A DNA stretch of 64,000 nucleotides from NCBI GenBank assembly GCA_037127315.1, contig JBBBDQ010000421.1, positions 3,268,501-3,332,500 of the forward strand, written 5' to 3'. The stretch comes from Ascarosepion bandense. Its lineage: Eukaryota > Mollusca > Cephalopoda > Sepiida > Sepiidae. The number at the start of each line of letters is the position of its first letter. Positions within the stretch are counted from its first letter, which is position 1. This document shows, in pieces, positions 56,780 to 64,000 of the stretch. The notes beneath the pieces were generated by a model, which ran no database searches, was not told the DNA's origin, and saw only the letters and a list, made by a program, of their open reading frames with translations. Both the position numbers and the translations under genes were made by a program.

Positions 56780-57476
56780 TGTTGCAACCATCCGTCCGTG
56801 CATGGAGTACTTACAAGTCAACCATCCGTCCGTGCATGGAGTACTGCTGCCATTTATGGTCAGGTGCTCCTGCCGTTCTCCTCAGTGTTCTTGACAAGCT
56901 CCAAAGGAGAGTCTGTAATGTGATAGGTACTGATCTGGCGACTCGACTGCAGCCACTTTCCCATCGTCGAAATGTGGCCTCTCTCTGTCTCTTCTATAAA
57001 TACTTTCATGGCTTCTGCTCGGATGAGCTTAAGTCACCGATACCTCCTCAACAGGTGTTTACCCGTGCAACCAGACTGGCAACTGGGTCCCACCCATTCA
57101 CAGTCAGGTTAGCCAAATGCAGACGACAATTCTACTCCTGCAGCTTCCTCTCTCGCACTTCCCGCCTGTGGAACTCACTCCCGTATTCTTGCTTTCCTGA
57201 CGGCTACAACCTCCAGAAATTTAAATGCAAAGTTAATACTCATCTACTAACCACTGGCCTCTAGCTCCCTTCCCTCCCCTGTATAACCTTCACTTTCTCT
57301 CCGCCTATGTATCTGTCATTGCACCTGCTTTCTCAGCTTTCTATTGTTCCTTTCTAACTAGCTTGTACTCCTCACTCTTTTCTAATTAATCTTTTTGCAT
57401 TTATGTAACCCCCTGCACATCAGTGGCGTTTCTGCCTTGCTCGGGGGGGGGGGGTGAAATGATTAAAAAAAAAAAA
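56780..57476 (+). pseudogene. CR1/Jockey-like LINE 3' end with a small duplication
   Basis: The plus-strand frame gives STIRPCMEYCCHLWSGAPAV, LLSVLDKLQRRVCNVIGTDL, ATRLQPLSHRRNVASLCLFY, KYFHGFCSDELKSPIPPQQV and ends TSRLWNSLPYSCFPDGYN plus KVNTHLLTTGL, nearly identical to the C-terminus at 63.0-63.4 kb (minus). At the 5' edge caaccatccgtccgtgcatg gagtact is present twice (56787 and 56819). The 3' UTR ends with ccccctgcacatcagtggcg and a run of G, then A-rich sequence. It is 5'-truncated. Confidence 0.9.
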
Positions 57477-57479
57477 GAA

Positions 57480-58440
57480 GCAAACTAGCTTACTAACGTT
57501 TGCTCTACAATACACATCGATGAAAATATTTACTGACTTTTGCTTAGACTGACACTTAGCACAAAGTTGGGTGACATATGCGAGCTAAACTCTGTGCCTC
57601 GGCCAATGGAACTTGTTCGCAATGATTGTGTGGCCTGAAAGGATATTGGCTCGCGTGCCACCGTGTTTCTCTATGTAGTTTAATGCATTTTAGTTGCTCA
57701 TGGGTGTAGATATACAAACATATCTTACTAGAAATTGCAGAGGATATCTGGGGAAACTGGTGGAGATCCTCCGTATTCAGTTCTGCATTGCATAGAGGCT
57801 CATTTCTGATAGCAATCGTATTTTATTTGAGATAATAAAAAAACATAAATAGGGAAAAAAAGTTAAAACCATTAGAGAATGAACCGCGTAAAATGTATCT
57901 TTATACGTACCTGGTCTTGACCTCTTCCATTCGCGTTCGTTTTATCTATTTCATTTTGCATACAATCTTAAAGAACATGCGTACGGAAGGTTGTATATGT
58001 ACATTCTCATATGGAACAAGTTAATAACAAAATAGGAAAAAAATCCTAAATGACGCGTTTCGTTCCGAAAGGAAACATCCTTTCGCTAATAATGGTTTTT
58101 ATCGATTAAACCAGTTTTATATACAATGAGGAGGTGCGTTGAGAAGAGTAAAACAAAACTGCTGGTTACAGATTTACATCAAGATACAAAGACGCTTAGC
58201 CTTATATTTAAATTATGATTTCCGGTGTATCTAGAGATCTAACTTATCCGATCTCGTTCAGCTTTTACCAGATTTTGTTTTTATCTTTATGATGTTTCGA
58301 TATAAGTGTCAGCCGATATTATGCTAAAAGAAAAAAAAAACTTAAAGATGTTACAGGAATTGTTTCCATGGAGATCAGCTGGATGAAGTTCATAAGCAAT
58401 GTCGGTTATATACAAAAAAATTATTTTGTAAAATAAATGC
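57480..58440. other. No gene; one weak hammerhead-like motif
   Basis: Nothing coding was recognised. On the minus strand at 58045-58085, GGAAC, GAAA, ACGCGT and C occur in the order of a hammerhead 3' part, but the CUGANGA core is not intact (see findings). Confidence 0.4.
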
Positions 58441-58463
58441 ATTTTTCACCAATTCTGTATAAA

Positions 58464-58467
<4 letters not shown>

Positions 58468-58524
<57 letters not shown>
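58468..58524 (+). repeat. TA microsatellite
   Basis: A near-perfect run of about 57 bases. Confidence 0.95.
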
Positions 58525-58528
<4 letters not shown>

Positions 58529-58654
58529 TTACTTAATCTAAACGGAAAAGTAGTAAGGTAAATCCCAAATACCTGATTCTAATTAATATTAAATTTTAAT
58601 ATTAAAAAATGATACAGGAGGAGAGCTCAATGTAATTAAAATTACAGAGATAAT

Positions 58655-58957
58655 ATAAATATTATCGACATCAAATAAGATTTTTTCGTCGTAAACTGAA
58701 TTTTGAAGGTTAAATAAGTCCTCTGAGTAAACGGTATCATGGCTGAGACTAAGAACTACAATTATACCTACTTAGAGCCAAATCCGAAGCAAAAACTAAA
58801 ATAAAAGGGCTGAAAAAAATACAGACATACAGGTAGATAAACAGACACACACACAAACATCTTGCCTTATATATATATAATCGATTTTCTGCACTATTGT
58901 AAGAACTGCAACCTTGAAACTTCTGAATATCGTTTCTTATGTCTTTGTCTATGAGTG

Positions 58958-59008
<51 letters not shown>
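58655..59008 (+). repeat. Repeat R1 middle part ending in a TA microsatellite
   Basis: tatcgacatcaaataagatt through cagacatacaggtagataaa and gaatatcgtttcttatgtct match R1. At 58957 it runs into a 50-base TA tract. Confidence 0.8.
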
Positions 59009-59012
<4 letters not shown>

Positions 59013-59198
59013 TTACCCGTAAAAGTCATAAATACATAATCAGTAGAATATTTGTACATGGCATGAATCGGAATGTCTCCTTTGGGCTCCCTTTCTAAAA
59101 TCAATGTAGTGCGTGTGCGCCCCGTGAAAAGCCTTAAACACATACACACGCACGCACGAGAATTTGTGTATTTAGAGAACATTTTATCTCTAACATCA

Positions 59199-59337
59199 TT
59201 CAGTCAGTCAGTCAGTCAGGTAAGTGCCATACGTGATACACGCATTGGGCGATCATGTCTCGAAAGAGACATAATTGACTGGGCAGAAGATTATCCCTTA
59301 CTAGGTTGCCATTGCTTTCTGCGGTAGACTGGTTCCC
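59199..59337 (-). repeat. SINE-A copy, 5'-truncated
   Basis: It has the clearest tail of the family, cagtcagtcagtcagtcagg, on the left, followed by taagtgccatacgtgataca and gatcatgtctcgaaagag. It stops at gcggtagactggtt, so the tRNA-like half is missing. Confidence 0.9.
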
Positions 59338-59491
59338 ATCTCTAATATACGTTTCAGTAAATAGTTAATTCAATTTTTTAAATTGTAGTTTTCTTCTATG
59401 CTAATAAACAAAAGCAAAGTCAACTCAAATATGGGAATCCACTAATGTACGGAGTAATAAAATTATCTCGGAAGTAATACATTAATTATCA

Positions 59492-59513
59492 CACACACAC
59501 ACACACTCTCTCT

Positions 59514-59569
<56 letters not shown>

Positions 59570-59570
59570 G
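59492..59570 (+). repeat. CA, CT and TA microsatellites
   Basis: acacacacac (59492-59506), ctctctct, then a TA run (59517-59566), ending in gtgtgtgtgt just before the retrozyme array. Confidence 0.95.
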
Positions 59571-59583
59571 TGTGTGTGTCTAG

Positions 59584-59627
59584 CCACATTGATGAGCTGT
59601 GATACAGTGAAACAAGCTTGTATGTGG
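59584..59627 (+). ncRNA. Hammerhead motif, array unit 1
   Basis: CCACA/TGTGG stem I, TTGATGA core (C3 changed to T), GCTG-TGATA-CAGT stem II, GAAA, ACAA-GC-TTGT stem III and A as the cleavage nucleotide at 59622. Stem I and stem III differ from the 38.97-kb copy by paired changes, so the pairing is kept. The C3 change would weaken catalysis. Confidence 0.75.
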
Positions 59628-59896
59628 ATGACTAATATATTATACTCTCATTACGATTGAGCTCTCTAGAAAAGAAAAATTTTAAAAACAGATTCCACTT
59701 CTGCCATATATGCATTACTCTTTAGAAATGAATGGAGTTCTTTCGTTGATTGGCGTGTGTACACACTATTTATATACAACACGTTAAAATTTCGTTTCTC
59801 TGATTCCATGCGCCTATGACTTAGGGGGTAGCGACTCCGACTGACACCAAATCGGTCGAATTTCGATCCCAGCCGGAAGTAAGTGGATGTGTCTAG

Positions 59897-59940
59897 CCAC
59901 ATTGATGAGCTGTAATACAGCGAAACAGACTTTTATGTGG
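59897..59940 (+). ncRNA. Hammerhead motif, array unit 2
   Basis: CCACA/TGTGG stem I and GCTG-TAATA-CAGC stem II are intact. The core is TTGATGA as in unit 1. Stem III is damaged (ACAG against TTTT). It is probably inactive. Confidence 0.65.
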
Positions 59941-60025
59941 ACTAATATATATATATATATATATATTAGTCATGACGCCAATTCGGTCGGGTTTCAATCC
60001 TGGGTAAAAGCAATCGGATGTTTAA

Positions 60026-60069
60026 CCGTACTGATAAGCTGTGATGTAGCGAAAGAGATCTGTCTGCGG
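60026..60069 (+). ncRNA. Hammerhead motif, array unit 3
   Basis: CCGTA/TGCGG stem I and GCTG-TGATG-TAGC stem II are kept. The core reads CTGATAA, so the catalytic G8 is A, and stem III has one mismatch. It is probably inactive. Confidence 0.65.
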
Positions 60070-60322
60070 ATGACTACACTCTCACACCCTGACTGAGCAC
60101 TCTGGAAGAATGGTAGACTTTGAAAAAACAGTAGCTACTCTAGCATCTTCGCATCGCTCGTTCGGTAATAAATTAGAGCAATCTGGCTATTGGCGTATGA
60201 TACATCATATGCTAAAAGTCTTCCCCCTTCTACCGAGCGCCCATAACTCAGAGGTAGAATCGCCGACTGACGCCAATTCGGTCGGGATTTTATACCTGAG
60301 TAAAAAGCAATCGGATGTCTAA

Positions 60323-60366
60323 CCGTACTGATGAGCTGGGATACAGCGAAACAGATCTGTCTGCGG
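60323..60366 (+). ncRNA. Hammerhead ribozyme, array unit 4, intact core
   Basis: CCGTA, CTGATGA, GCTG-GGATA-CAGC, GAAA, ACAG-AT-CTGT, C at 60361, TGCGG. It is identical to the 38.97-kb copy except for one stem II loop base. It is the best candidate in the array for self-cleavage. Confidence 0.88.
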
Positions 60367-60559
60367 ATGACTAGATAGATAGATAGATAGATAGATAGAT
60401 ATATAGGTGAGGCAACAATATATATTTGTATATATCAAGAACACTATTGGATAAAATGACTTCGCATGAACGAAAGACGCAGGTAGTTTTGAAAGAATAC
60501 TTTTTTCTGTCTGGGTAAATTTATTTACAGTCTTTTTTATTCTTTCCATCATTCTTAGT

Positions 60560-61200
60560 TTTATTTTTCTGACATTTGAATAACAGAAAATCTGCCAAGA
60601 ATTATGAAATTGTGCAAGAACATAGACAAAAATTTACTGTGGCTGAACTCAAGATTAAAGAACTTCCTAGACATTTTCATCTTAGTGAATTATTTTCTCT
60701 TTTAAAATAGCATTTTTTATGTTAAAATTGTGATCAGTTTTGTTACGATGACCAACCAATCTGTTTTGTGCTTTTTTTTTAATAAATATCTCTTTTTGTG
60801 TTTACAATTCTTGAGGTTTCTCCAATATATTCTTTCTGTTTTGATAAGGTAAATTCCTCCTATAAGTTTTCTCTTGTTTTGTTCTGTATTAAGATTTTTA
60901 TTGCTTTAGATGTAGTTGTGATAAATTTTATGTTGAATTGAGATATTTTTTTTCAGTTGTAGATGTGATAGTGGGTAAAATATTTTTTTATTTGTTGTAT
61001 TTGTCAACTTTCTATTTTTAGGGTCTCAAATATTGAATTGTCTTGAAAGTATTTTCAACATATTTCTCCTCTTCGTGTAAATATTGAGGGAAGCAAATTC
61101 TGAATGCTCTTAGGTCGGATCAAGTGACCATTCTGGATTTTATTTTATTGTGAAGATGGGAATAGAAGTTTATTAGGTCATATTTATACGTGGATGATGC
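60560..61200 (-). pseudogene. Second Penelope-like GIY-YIG remnant
   Basis: On the minus strand, GGIYLIKTER and, after a one-base shift, IYIGETSRIVN and TKRDIY give the GIY...YIG pair of a GIY-YIG nuclease (60.8 kb). Further on is KTDHNFNIKNAIL, matching the H-x-F-D/N-F region of the same domain. Upstream residues (SKAIKILIQNKTREK) fit the linker. It is frame-shifted and has stops, and no reverse transcriptase motifs were recognised. It lies just right of the retrozyme array, on the opposite strand. Confidence 0.65.
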
Positions 61201-61229
61201 TATGATATTTGTGTTGTTAACCGGTATGT

Positions 61230-62041
61230 TCTGAATAGGGATTGGTAAGGTATACAGATGATACAGATGATACAGTGCTGATTGCAGACAGGAAATGGAA
61301 ACTACAAGACTTCCTACAGAAGGTATCGGTGGAGAGTCACAAAAAAGGACTACAAATAAACTTTTATAAAACTGAATACATGGTCATCAGCAAAAGGTTC
61401 AGCCCAAAATGCCAAATACAGGTGGGTGATACCAGAATCAAGCAAGTTCAAAAATTTAAATATCTAGGAAGTGTTCTAACAGGAGATGGGAAGTGCGACA
61501 CAGAGATCCAAAGGCGAATTAGCATGGCAAAGGACGCGTTCTGGAAGCTGAATACACACAGGAAAATTTCACTAGAAACAAAGAAAAGAGTGCTGGATTG
61601 CTATGTGATGTCAGTTCTTCAATACGGCAGTGAATGCTGGACAATATCATCGAAAATGAGGACAAAACTTAAAGCGGCGGAAATGTGGTTCTACAGAAGG
61701 ATGCTGCGGATATCGTGGACTGAGCATGCAAGCAACGATGAGGTGTTGGAAAGAATAGCAACAAAAAGGAAATTAATACTGAGCATCAGGAAGAGACAAC
61801 TGAAGTTCCTGGGACATGCATTGAGGAAGGAAAGCTTGGAGAACCTGATACTGACGGGCCAGATAGAAGGAAAAAGAGACAGAGGAAGGCAGCAGATAAC
61901 ATATTTGCAGGCTCTGATCAGGTGGATGACGGAACGGGGGTTGCAAGGTGTAATAGGAGCAAACATACTAAGAGCAATAAGGGATAGGGAGACGTGGAGA
62001 ACCATGATCGCCTACGTCCTGAAGGAACAGGGCACATAGAA
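61230..62041 (+). CDS. RTE/BovB-like LINE, open C-terminal region
   Basis: An uninterrupted frame of 265 codons (61242-62039). It begins at the motif C region (RYTDDTDDTVLIADRKWKLQ, with the YADD area expanded by a six-base repeat), then KKGLQINFYKTEYMVISKRF, QKFKYLGSVLTGDGKCDTEI, KKRVLDCYVMSVLQYGSECW, AEMWFYRRMLRISWTEHASN, SIRKRQLKFLGHALRKESLE, NLILTGQIEGKRDRGRQQIT and ends ETWRTMIAYVLKEQGT. This is the reverse transcriptase thumb and C-terminus of RTE/BovB-type ORFs. The upstream endonuclease and palm are missing, so it is 5'-truncated but young. It gives the reference for the other four copies in the window. Confidence 0.9.
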
Positions 62042-62044
62042 GGT

Positions 62045-62808
62045 ATCCGTGTGTTTTTAAATGAGATCGAATTGAACTACGTTCAGAGGGATGCAGCGTC
62101 AGTCTTCGAGTCAGTTACTTAGTTGCATGGACAACATAATTATTTACAAAGGTAGGATCAAGAACGCAATTCCTCTAGAGATATGTGAATATTATTTACG
62201 AGTTCACATGTCCCTTGAATACTATGTTCGAATTCACATATTCATTGAAGAACTGCGTTCTTGATTCTAATTTCATTAATAATTATATCGGCGTTACGTT
62301 TGCTCCACTTTTCAGCTGTAATGTTAACACAAATATTGTACAATTCTTCCTAAATTTATTTCAGAAACATTTCTAAGTTTCATTCACACTAAAAAATGAT
62401 TTTCAATAAAAACAATGTTAAAGTTATAGTTGCGAAAAGAACATAAAGTATATTTCACAACATAATAATAATATGATAAATATATACTAAGTCTACATTA
62501 ATAGTATCAGTTACCCTAGTATTAATAATAGTGACCCTTCTAAAAGCAATTGCAACTGCCGAAAGAATAAGATCTGTCCACTGAATGGCCGGTGTATATC
62601 CTTGGAAATATCGTTTCAATAACTACATGTTGTCTTTAAACAACAGTAAACATAGCAAAGCACTACTTTATCGATATATTATTAGAAATTAAAAAAACAT
62701 AACAACCCAATTATTACTTGAAATATTGTCGTTAAAACCGAATCTTATAATGGAAAAGAGAGATGTAATTCGAAGTAATTTACTTTCTCCTTTGGATGTT
62801 TACTTTTT
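62045..62808. other. No supported gene
   Basis: AT-rich; no recognisable motif. A small imperfect direct repeat (gagttcacatgtcccttgaa, gaattcacatattcattgaa) lies near 62.20-62.25 kb. Confidence 0.5.
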
Positions 62809-62811
62809 TTA

Positions 62812-64000
62812 CTCACCCCGAGCAAGGCAGAAACGCCACTGATGCGCAGGGGGTTACATAAATGTAAAAAGATTAATTAGAAAAGAGTGAGAAGTACAAA
62901 CTAGTTAGAAAGGAACAATAGAAAGCTGAGAAAGCAGGTGCGATGACAGATACATAGGTGGAGAAAAAGGGAAGGTTATACAGGGGAGGGGAGAGAGCTA
63001 GAGTCCAGTGGTTAGTAGATGAGTATTAACTTTGCATTTAAATGTCAGGAGGTTGTAGCCGTCAGGAAAGCAAGAATACGGGAGTGAGTTCCACAGGCGG
63101 GAAGTGCGAGAGAGGAAGCTGCAGGAGTAGAATTGTCGTCTGCATTTGGCTAACCTGACTGTGAATGGGTGGGACCCAGTTGCCAGTCTGGTTGCACGAG
63201 TAAACACCTGTTGAGGAGGCATCGGTGACTTAAGCTCATCCGAGCAGAAGCCATGAAAGTATTTATAGAAGAGACAAAGGGAGGCCACATTTCGACGATG
63301 GGAAAGTGGCTGCAGTCGAGTCGCCAGATCAGTACCTATCACATTACAGACTCTCCTTTGGAGCTTGTCAAGAACACTGAGGAGAACGGCAGGGGCACCT
63401 GACCATAAATGGCAGCAGTACTCCATGCACGGACGGATGGTTGACTTGTATATATGCAGGATGCATTCAGGTGGAAAAAACATCCTGGATCGACATAGTG
63501 ACCCAATCTTCTTAGCAGTAGATTTTGCTATGGATTCAATATAGTGGTTCCATTTGAGGTCTGAGGACAGGGTAAGTCCGAGGAGGCGTAGTGTATTACT
63601 CTCAGGGATAATCACTTGGTCCATGCTTATGGGAGGCAGAAGAGGTTGCCTGTAATGGTTGACAGACAACAGCTTGGTCTTAGATGAATTGAAGTTGACA
63701 AGCCACTTCTTGCCCCAGTTCACCACAGAGAGTAGATCCCGCTCAAGGTCAGCAGCGAGATTATGTCTGTCCGCACCGACAGGTTTCTTACTGGAGCGGG
63801 AGTATATTGTAGTGTCATCTGCGTAGATGCCTACTTGGGACTTGATCTCATCTGGGAGGTCGTTGATGAAAATAAGGAAGAGCGTCGGGCCCAGGATAGA
63901 GCCCTGTGGGACACCAGCATTCGTGCTGTAGGACGAAGAGGCACGCCCATTCAGAACGACCTTCATTTTGCGGTTATTTAAGAAAGATTTGATTAGGTCA
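62812..64000 (-). CDS. CR1/Jockey-like LINE, open 3' part reaching the window edge
   Basis: The minus-strand frame 63966-62998 is open for 322 codons and continues beyond the window. It starts in the reverse transcriptase: GVPQGSILGPTLFLIFINDL is motif B, and IYADDTTIYSRS is motif C (YADD). It continues with KTKLLSVNHYRQPLLPPISM, LRLLGLTLSSDLKWNHYI, RPCMEYCCHLWSGAPAV, KLQRRVCNVIGTDLATRLQP, RRNVASLCLFYKYFHGF and ends PDGYN, KCKVNTHLLTTGL. The 3' UTR ends at 62812 with the signature tcaccccgagcaaggcag in complement. No inactivating change was seen in the visible part. The 56.8-57.5 kb copy is its close relative. Confidence 0.92.

Larger units (their letters stand above)
59571..60406 (+). mobile_element. 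Retrozyme-like tandem array with four hammerhead motifs
   Basis: Four hammerhead units occur in the same orientation, with predicted cleavage after 59622, 59935, 60064 and 60361 (spacings 313, 129 and 297). Between them a shared monomer recurs: after the ribozyme comes actctcatt or actctcaca, then gagctctctagaa or gagcactctggaa, later a segment with tcggtaataaattagagca, and a tRNA-like part (cccataactcagaggtag, then gtcgggttt and caatcctgggt). The third unit is shortened by a TA tract at 59946-59966. The right end is a TAGA microsatellite (60371-60402). The roughly 300-bp monomers with type I hammerheads match the known design of metazoan retrozymes. Confidence 0.78.

Overview
The window is a stretch of eukaryotic, most likely invertebrate, nuclear DNA. 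It is AT-rich, holds no convincing host gene, and is almost entirely the debris of transposable elements and satellites. The mix (RTE/BovB-like, CR1/Jockey-like and Tx1-like LINEs, Penelope-like fragments with GIY-YIG domains, Tc1 and mariner transposons, tRNA- and 5S-derived SINEs, abundant TA microsatellites) suits a lophotrochozoan. A cephalopod-like mollusc is my best guess, at low confidence, because no host gene is present to anchor it.

Layout. 1-4.4 kb: AT-rich DNA, a SINE, a decayed LINE and a pyrimidine-only minisatellite. 4.9-9.1 kb: SINEs, a minus-strand Tx1-like LINE remnant, and a Penelope-like GIY-YIG remnant followed by a hammerhead ribozyme motif. 9.5-11.7 kb: TA tracts, a 24-bp minisatellite, LINE 3' ends, and a 340-bp foldback whose arms carry hammerhead motifs. 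12.2-14.8 kb: a 5S-tRNA composite SINE split by a Tc1 element with 210-bp inverted repeats. 16.2-20.3 kb: two BovB-like remnants around a dead mariner. 21.8-29.9 kb: two CR1/Jockey-like LINEs, a second composite SINE, a 36-bp minisatellite and a BovB-like 3' end. 30.8-38.3 kb: decayed LINE, mariner and BovB pieces and a plus-strand Tx1-like LINE. 38.5-42.7 kb: a hammerhead-bearing monomer and a 3.4-kb degenerate minisatellite. 42.7-50.3 kb: the C-terminal end of a Tx1-like LINE, a duplicated 0.33-kb block, SINEs, and a mariner-type element. 50.3-54.8 kb: a third kind of reverse transcriptase, a LINE 3' end, an unrecognised ORF and a second foldback. 55.7-64 kb: dispersed repeats, an array of hammerhead monomers, a second Penelope-like fragment, an open BovB-like ORF and a LINE ORF running to the window edge.

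The most interesting thread is RNA self-cleavage. Hammerhead motifs (CUGANGA, stem II, GAAA, a minimal stem III, UH) appear in three settings: downstream of a Penelope-like GIY-YIG remnant (7.8 kb), in the arm of a foldback flanked by TA microsatellites (11.3 kb), and in a roughly 300-bp monomer that also holds a tRNA-like promoter region, present once at 38.9 kb and as a four-ribozyme array at 59.6-60.4 kb. Compensatory changes between monomers support the fold. The array looks like a metazoan retrozyme: a short non-coding retroelement thought to be mobilised by Penelope-like enzymes, whose remnants also lie in this window.
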